Positions 58,501 to 64,000 of a stretch of 64,000 bases of DNA are shown here, piece after piece. A program made the position numbers and the translations under genes. The notes below the pieces were generated by a model. The model ran no database searches. It saw only the letters and a program-made list of their open reading frames with translations, and was not told where the DNA came from. Position 1 is the stretch's first letter; every line of letters begins with the position of its first letter. The DNA is taken from assembly GCA_019671135.1 (NCBI GenBank), contig JAHRHY010000009.1, forward strand, positions 372,001 through 436,000, in the 5' to 3' direction. The stretch is from Linnemannia hyalina. Its lineage: Eukaryota > Mortierellomycota > Mortierellomycetes > Mortierellales > Mortierellaceae.

Positions 58501-60623
58501 ATGGCTTTCAAACCTGGCAAAAAGGGTGGAAACCACAACAACAATAACAAGGGCAACAACAACTATGGCAACAAGGGAGGCAAAGATATCAAAACCCACA
58601 GCAACAACGACACTGAAGGTTTGAGTGAGGTCAAGAAGGCCTTCGCCTCGGTCGTCAAGGGTCCCTCAGCCAACGGCAGCATCCCCAAGAACATGCTCGG
58701 CTCCGTCAAAGCCAAGCCCGAAAAGGTGAAATTGACCTTCAAGCCATCGCCACAATGGTACAACAACACCCTCCCCGAACTCGAGGACGACGGCAAGGAT
58801 CACCACAGGCTCGAGACCACTCTCGCCCAAAAGACCACCCAGGCCACCCGACTTCTGGAGGAGGAAAACACCAAATACGACGAGAACCCTAGCTTGTCGT
58901 CATCTGACAAGAACTTTGTCTCGACCATCATGGCCTCGGGTACCCTGAACGATCGTGTCTCGGCTTTGACCTTGTTGGTTCAGGAGTCCCCACTTCACAC
59001 CACCAAGAGTTTGGACAAGCTGATGGCTATGGCCGAGAAGAAGAGCAGGACCGAGGCCGTCAAGAGTATCGAGAGTTTGAAGGATCTTTTCATCGGTGGT
59101 ATGCTCCCAAACCGCAAACTCAAGTAAGTTTTGCTAGAACCGTGGATCGCAAAAAGCAATTGGTGTTTTCAATCCACTCGACAGTGAGAACTAACGCGAT
59201 TTTTTATGGATGGTTCCTAAAACCATAGGTACTTCCAGGATCGCCCATTGACCCACCCCGACGCCACCAACGAGCATTTGATCTTGTGGATCTTCGAGGA
59301 CTACTTGAAGAAGACCTTCTGGAAGTTCGTGCAGCTGCTCAAAATCCTCTCTGACGATCCTGTCGTCCACGTCCGTCACCGCATGCTCGGTTTTATTGCC
59401 GAGTTGATGAGCTCCAAGCCCGAACAGGAGAACACCCTCTTGGAGATGCTTGTCAACAAGATGGTAAGGCTCTCGTGATTGTTCAGTGAGGACTATTCCT
59501 CGATTCAACTGAGATCATGAACACAACTAACAACCATAGTTTCGCCTTGTTACAAACGAAATAGGGAGATAACGAGAACAAGGTGTCAGCAAAGTCATCG
59601 TACGAGATTCAGCAGTTATTGAGGGCACATCCAGGAATGACCATGATTGTGGTTCGTGAGATCGAACGTTTGTTGATGCGTCCCCGCATCTCTGAGCGCG
59701 CCCAGTACTACGCCGTCATCACCCTCAATCAGACCATTCTCAGCGCCCGCCAGGTCGATGTTGCCAACAAGTTGATCGACCTCTACTTCATTTTCTTCAA
59801 GCGCATGTTGGGCGATCAGGAGTCACAGGTTAAAAAGACCAAGAGCTTCTTGAAGGAGAACAGGAACAAGGTCGACAAGAAGCGCAAGAAGGATGCTGGC
59901 AAGACCAAGGGAGTTCAGAGGACGGCCGGCGAAGTTCTGGACCTTCAGGATTCCGAGCACTCCAAAATGATTGCTGCCGTTCTTACTGGAGTCAACCGTG
60001 CCTTCCCCTTCGCCAAAGTCGACGACCAGGTCTTTGCCGCCCACATGGACATTATTTTCCGCATTACCCACACTGGAACCTTCAACACCTCGATCCAGGC
60101 CCTGCGCTTGATTTTCCGCGTCTCGACCATCCAAAAGAACACATCGGACCGATTCTACAGGACATTGTACGAGTCGCTTTTCGACCCTCGCTTGATTCTC
60201 ACCTCCAAGCAGTCGATCTACCTCAACCTCATCTACGACGCTATGCTGGCCGATCAGTCCCTCCCCAGAATCAAGGCGTTCGTCAAGCGTCTCGTCCAGG
60301 CGTGCGCACACCACCAACCTCCATTTATCTGCGGAGCCTTCTACTTGGTCTCCAAGCTGATGACCTCCAAGACCGGACTGTCCGACATGGTCAGCCAGCC
60401 CGAGGACAATGAGGAGGAGGAGAGCTTCAAGGACGCGCCCGAGGATGACGAGAATGAGGACAAGGAGGAGAAGAAGGATGAGAAGAAGGATGAGAAGAAG
60501 GAGGATGCCAAGAAGCCCGAGGGAGCCTTGAAGTATGATGGCAGGAAGCGTGAGCCCCTTTACAGCAATGCCGACAAGACATGTCTCTGGGAAATGGTAA
60601 GGGATCACATCTCGCGCGCGCGC

Positions 60624-60654
<31 letters not shown>

Positions 60655-61822
60655 TGAGGTAACAATCATTCCCCTCGCTGTTCAATTATCTAATACGTTT
60701 TGGCACCCTTTTGGCAATTTTCATTCTAGGCCCCATTCTTGTCTCATTTCCATCCTACAGTGTCCCTGTACGCTGCGCATATTCTGTCAAATCAACCTAT
60801 TGAAGGCAAGCCCGAGTTCTTCCAGCACGCCTTGATCCACTTCCTCAACCGTATGGTCTACAAGAACCCCAAGAAGCAGCGCGATGATGTCAACACTGCC
60901 TTGGGTACCAAGGGTTCGTCTATCATGCAGCCTATGGCCGCTCACCGGGGCACCAGCATCATGCTTAAGAAGTCCGGAGGAAATGATGTCAATGTCAACA
61001 CCGAGGCCTTCTGGCAAAAGAAGATCGAGGACGTCCCAGTCGACCAGGCCTTCTTCCACAAGTACTTTACCCAGAAGAAGATCCTTAAGCCCGTCGCTGG
61101 CAAGAAGGGTGCCAAGTCTGCAGGATCGGACGACGACGAGAACGACTTTGGTGGTGCCAAGAAGCGGGGAGTTGATGCAGATGATGATGGCGAGGATGGT
61201 TCGGATCTGGATGAGGACGAAGTCTGGAACGCAATGATGGGTGATATGCCCAAGGATGCCTTGGAGGATGTTGACGACGATGATGAGGATCTGAGCGACG
61301 GCGAGTTGGAGGAACTTATGTTGAGCGATCTCGAGGATGAGGAAGGTGCTGGTGACGATGAGGATGAGGATGATGAGGATGAGGATGAGATTGACAAGGA
61401 GTCATTTGGCAAGGATGAGTCTAACTGGAAGGACGATGACGGCGATGATGAGGAAGCTAATATGTTTATGGACGAGATGGACGATATGGTTGCCAGTGAC
61501 GAAGAGGCAGCAGCCGAGGAATCGGATCAGGAAGAAAAGGGTAAGCGTCTCTTGGTGGCTATCTGTGTATCTGTATCAATGTCAATGTATATGGGTGTAC
61601 GATCCACCGGTGTGGTTGGACCCAGATCGTTTAGCCCTCCCCAGTCTCAGTTTTTGGTGGCGGCACTTCTATGTTTGTACAACTGTGAGCATGTATTAAG
61701 ACTTTGTTATCTTACTTGTGAAAATAGGACGCGACAAGAAGCGCAGAAAGAAGGTTGCTCTGCCCATGTTCGCCTCGATGGAGGACTATGCCCACCTTAT
61801 CGACCAGGAGGACAGCGAGTAG
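58501..61822 (+). CDS. MAK21: Mak21/Noc1 60S ribosome-biogenesis factor, CBF family (931 aa)
   Basis: Exons are 58501-59123, 59229-59463, 59565-60596, 60730-61540 and 61728-61822, with consistent phases. The protein, CEBPZ in humans, binds Noc2 and early pre-60S particles in the nucleolus. An Asn/Gly/Lys-rich N-terminus leads into helical-repeat segments: SPQWYNNTLPELEDDGKDHH, PNRKLKYFQDRPLTHPDATN and IFEDYLKKTFWKFVQLLKIL. The CBF domain spans roughly residues 400-660 and includes VDDQVFAAHMDIIFRITHTG, RFYRTLYESLFDP and PFICGAFYLVSKLM. Across the fourth splice APFLSHFHPTVSLYAAHILS continues it. A very acidic tail of about 150 residues and a final basic patch (GRDKKRRKKVALP) close the protein, as in yeast Mak21 (1025 aa). 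One intron carries an alternating CG/TG tract beside its donor. Confidence 0.95.
60613..60651 (+). repeat. Alternating purine-pyrimidine tract (CG)n(TG)n in a MAK21 intron
   Basis: Thirty-nine bases alternate strictly between pyrimidine and purine, first CG and then TG. They start 16 bases after the exon ends at 60596. Such tracts are the classic Z-DNA-prone sequence and are unstable in length. Confidence 0.95.
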
Positions 61823-62544
61823 AAACACGTTGTTCATATTTTCTTATTATCATCTCCACCACTACACCACCGTAACATTACCATTCACCTCCCACCCCAT
61901 TTTTTGCTTACATATACACACTTTTCAATACATTACAACCCACTTTGCATGTTTTTTCATTCTTTATCCATTCTCTGTCCCGGTCAATTGGTTGCAGGTC
62001 AGTCTTCTGTTGTTGTAACTTGTTTCGTTTAACCTTTTTTCTTTTAGTTTGTTTGGGTTGAGGTCTCTGAATGGAGTGAAAATGTCTCTTAATTGAGTTT
62101 CAGTTGGTTACCAAGGAAAAAGGAAAAAGGTTGATGCCGTCAGGTGCAATCAATCATTCGCTCATCCCCATGGTCTCTCCCCGTGTACCGATCGATCGCC
62201 GTGGGTGATAAGATCTCACGGCTCAGTCTGACGCGACCGCCCAGCTCCTGTTTCTCTCTCTTTTTTTTTTAAATCATCTCCTCTCCTCTTTTCTCCTTTT
62301 CCATTCCTTCGTTCTTTCCAACCACCGTCTTCCACGTTCTTCTCATTCCAACACGCACTGTGGTTACATAACGTTATCCGCCGTCATATCCAGCTAACAA
62401 ACAAAATTTACAACGAACGAACATACACGCAAGCCTTCATCCCCTCCTCCTACATCCTCCTTAACTAACATCAACACCAACATCGTCAACAACGGCTCTA
62501 CGTCAACAGCCACCATCCCACCCACCTAACGCAAACCAATCGGC
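61823..62544. other. Promoter and leader of the ENA-type ATPase
   Basis: The 3' flank of MAK21 is followed by a pyrimidine-rich run at 62250-62350 and then a CA-rich leader to the ATG at 62545. No gene is seen and no clear TATA element was found. Confidence 0.55.
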
Positions 62545-64000
62545 ATGGCAAAGAAAAAGGTGATCAGCAATGAGCCCGAAACACCCTTCCACACCTTCAC
62601 AGTCGACCAGACTGCCGAACACTACTCCACCAACACCCTCGAGGGTCTGACCTCCCAAGAGGCCGCCGACCGACTCAAAATCTATGGTGTCAACGAACTC
62701 CAGGGTAACGGGGGTGTCAAGTGGTACAAGGTCCTCTGGCGCCAGATCGCCAATACCCTTGTCGTTATTCTCATTATTGCTACCGTAAGTTTTTTTTTTT
62801 GTTGTTTGTTGATTTTGGTTGTGTGTGGAGAAGGATGTGAGCTGTGCGTGCATGCATGAATTGTTTGTGTCGCGAGGGTTGTTCCCCTCCGTTCAACAAA
62901 CCCTAAACAATTAGCCGATTGGCCTGTGCATGACGAACAACATGAACAACACCAAAGAGCTACACACATCTGAACCCCTCTCTTCTTCCTCTCCCTCTTG
63001 CCTACTTTCACTCTTCTCCATTCCTTTCCCATACCCAAAATCGAACCTATTGACGCGATGGGAAAACACCTAAAAAACAATAGATCCTGTCGTTCGCAAC
63101 CCAGGACTTTGCAGAAGGAGGCGTGATCCTGTTCATCGTCATCATGAACGCCGGTATCGGGTTCTGGCAAGAATATAACGCCGAACAGACTATGGAAGCC
63201 CTCCGCAACATGTCCTCCCCAACCGCCAAGGTCATCCGCGACGAGACCCGCGCCACAATTCCCAACAACCAGGCCGTCCCCGGAGATATCATGATCTTTG
63301 AGGACGGAGATGTCATTGGTGCTGACTGTCGGCTCTTTGAAATCTTCAATCTTGAGACGGATGAGGCGCTCTTGACAGGTGAGTCTTTGCCGGTCCAGAA
63401 GAACTTGGATCAGATCGAGCATGCGGATCAATCGTTGGGGGACCGGTTGAATATGGTCTTTGCATCGACCACTGTCGTCAAGGGTCGTGCCAAGGGAATC
63501 GTGACGGCCACAGGGATGAAGACCCAGATCGGCAAGATAGCGACCACCTTGATGGAGGTCGATACCAACGAGGCGACTCCGCTCCAGAAGCAATTGAACA
63601 AGATGGCCTATTTCATCTTCATGGCTGCGATTATCCTGGTGATCATTGTGTTTGGTGTGCACAATTTCAAGTACTCGAACGAGGTGGCGATATATGCAAT
63701 CTCGGTGGCGATCGCTATGATCCCTGAGGGGTTGGTGGCTGTTGTTACGTTGACGATGGCGTTTGGTGTCCGAAGGATGGCGGAAGTGAAGGCTATTGTT
63801 CGTCGCTTGTCGTCGCTTGAGAGTTTGGGCGCCGTTACCAACATTTGTTCAGACAAGGTATGCCTCTTTGTTTTTTTTTGGCTATCGAAAAATGATTAGT
63901 TGCTGCACAAAGAAATGGATGGAATGGCTCTCACATCATGTGCGAGGCGCTCTAATATTTTCTTTCTCTTTGCGAATGTCAAATCCAAATAGACGGGAAC
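62545..64000 (+). CDS. ENA1: ENA-type P-type Na+/K+-exporting ATPase, N-terminal part (3' end outside window)
   Basis: Exons are 62545-62784, 63084-63857 and 63993 onward to the window edge. The protein is a type IID P-type ATPase that expels Na+ (and K+) across the plasma membrane under salt or alkaline stress. Seen here are the N-terminal cytoplasmic segment (TPFHTFTVDQTAEHY, GLTSQEAADRLKIYGVNELQ) and the first membrane pair (NTLVVILIIAT, then FAEGGVILFIVIMNAGIGFW). The actuator domain follows with the LTGESLPVQ dephosphorylation loop near residue 178. The next membrane pair has the cation-site motif VAIAMIPEGLVAVVTLTMA. The phosphorylation motif CSDKTGT is split by the last intron, and the window ends within it. 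Nucleotide-binding and C-terminal membrane parts lie outside. The choice of the ENA subfamily over animal-type Na,K-ATPase rests on these segments and on the fungal context. Confidence 0.93.

Noticed and set aside
1..64000. tRNA, rRNA or other structural RNA genes
   Set aside because: No T-loop-like or conserved rRNA stretches were recognised by eye. A covariance-model scan would be decisive and was not possible.

Overview
The window is eukaryotic and fungal. Genes are split by short GT...AG introns, promoters carry long pyrimidine-rich stretches, proteins are rich in Gln/Asn/Ser tracts, and the gene set is fungal: an ENA-type Na+-ATPase, a Zn2Cys6 regulator with a fungal transcription-factor domain, an Axl2-like protein and an Inn1/Fic1-like C2 protein. 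Overall style and the Ndc10/GCR1-type genes suggest an early-diverging fungus, most likely Mortierellomycota. That placement is inference, because no rRNA or other marker was read here.

Layout. 1-1054 (+): 3' end of HMG-CoA reductase. 1862-4927 (+): large Gln-rich protein. 5061-18330 (mostly -): accessory-looking block. It holds a 1354-aa tyrosine-recombinase-like (Ndc10/Crypton-type) gene with two core-binding-like modules, a possible short gene, a 1.4-kb foldback element, a 92-aa orphan gene, a Rieske-domain gene, and a second recombinase-family gene whose 3' part contains seven in-frame stops. 18654-24898 (-): 1904-aa coiled-coil protein. 24899-28056: about 3 kb with microsatellites and one weak gene candidate. 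28057-30019 (-): OB-fold ssDNA-binding (SOSS-B-like) protein. 30300-36126 (-): 1907-aa Axl2-like membrane protein. 38530-41315 (+): VMS1/ANKZF1. 41590-46660 (-): Zn2Cys6 transcription factor. 48742-49894 (+): synaptobrevin with an intron-split start codon. 50432-51448 (-): secreted, probably GPI-anchored protein. 53584-55607 (+): C2-domain cytokinesis-type protein. 55885-57159 (-): ATP synthase subunit d. 57641-58223 (-): mitochondrial ribosomal protein mL41. 58501-61822 (+): MAK21/NOC1. 62545-64000 (+): 5' part of an ENA-type P-type ATPase, cut at the phosphorylation motif.

Most flanking genes are ordinary housekeeping loci (sterol synthesis, ribosome biogenesis, ribosome rescue, secretion, respiration, cation efflux, polarity and cytokinesis) and do not form a pathway cluster. 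The part that stands out is 5-18.3 kb. There, two relatives of Crypton/Ndc10-type recombinases share a core-binding-like exon present three times with identical intron phases. One copy lacks the visible catalytic block and the other is broken by stops that could all come from C-to-T changes. A foldback element lies between them.

All gene models were assembled by hand from splice signals and phase agreement. Domain calls come from recognised motifs, not from searches.
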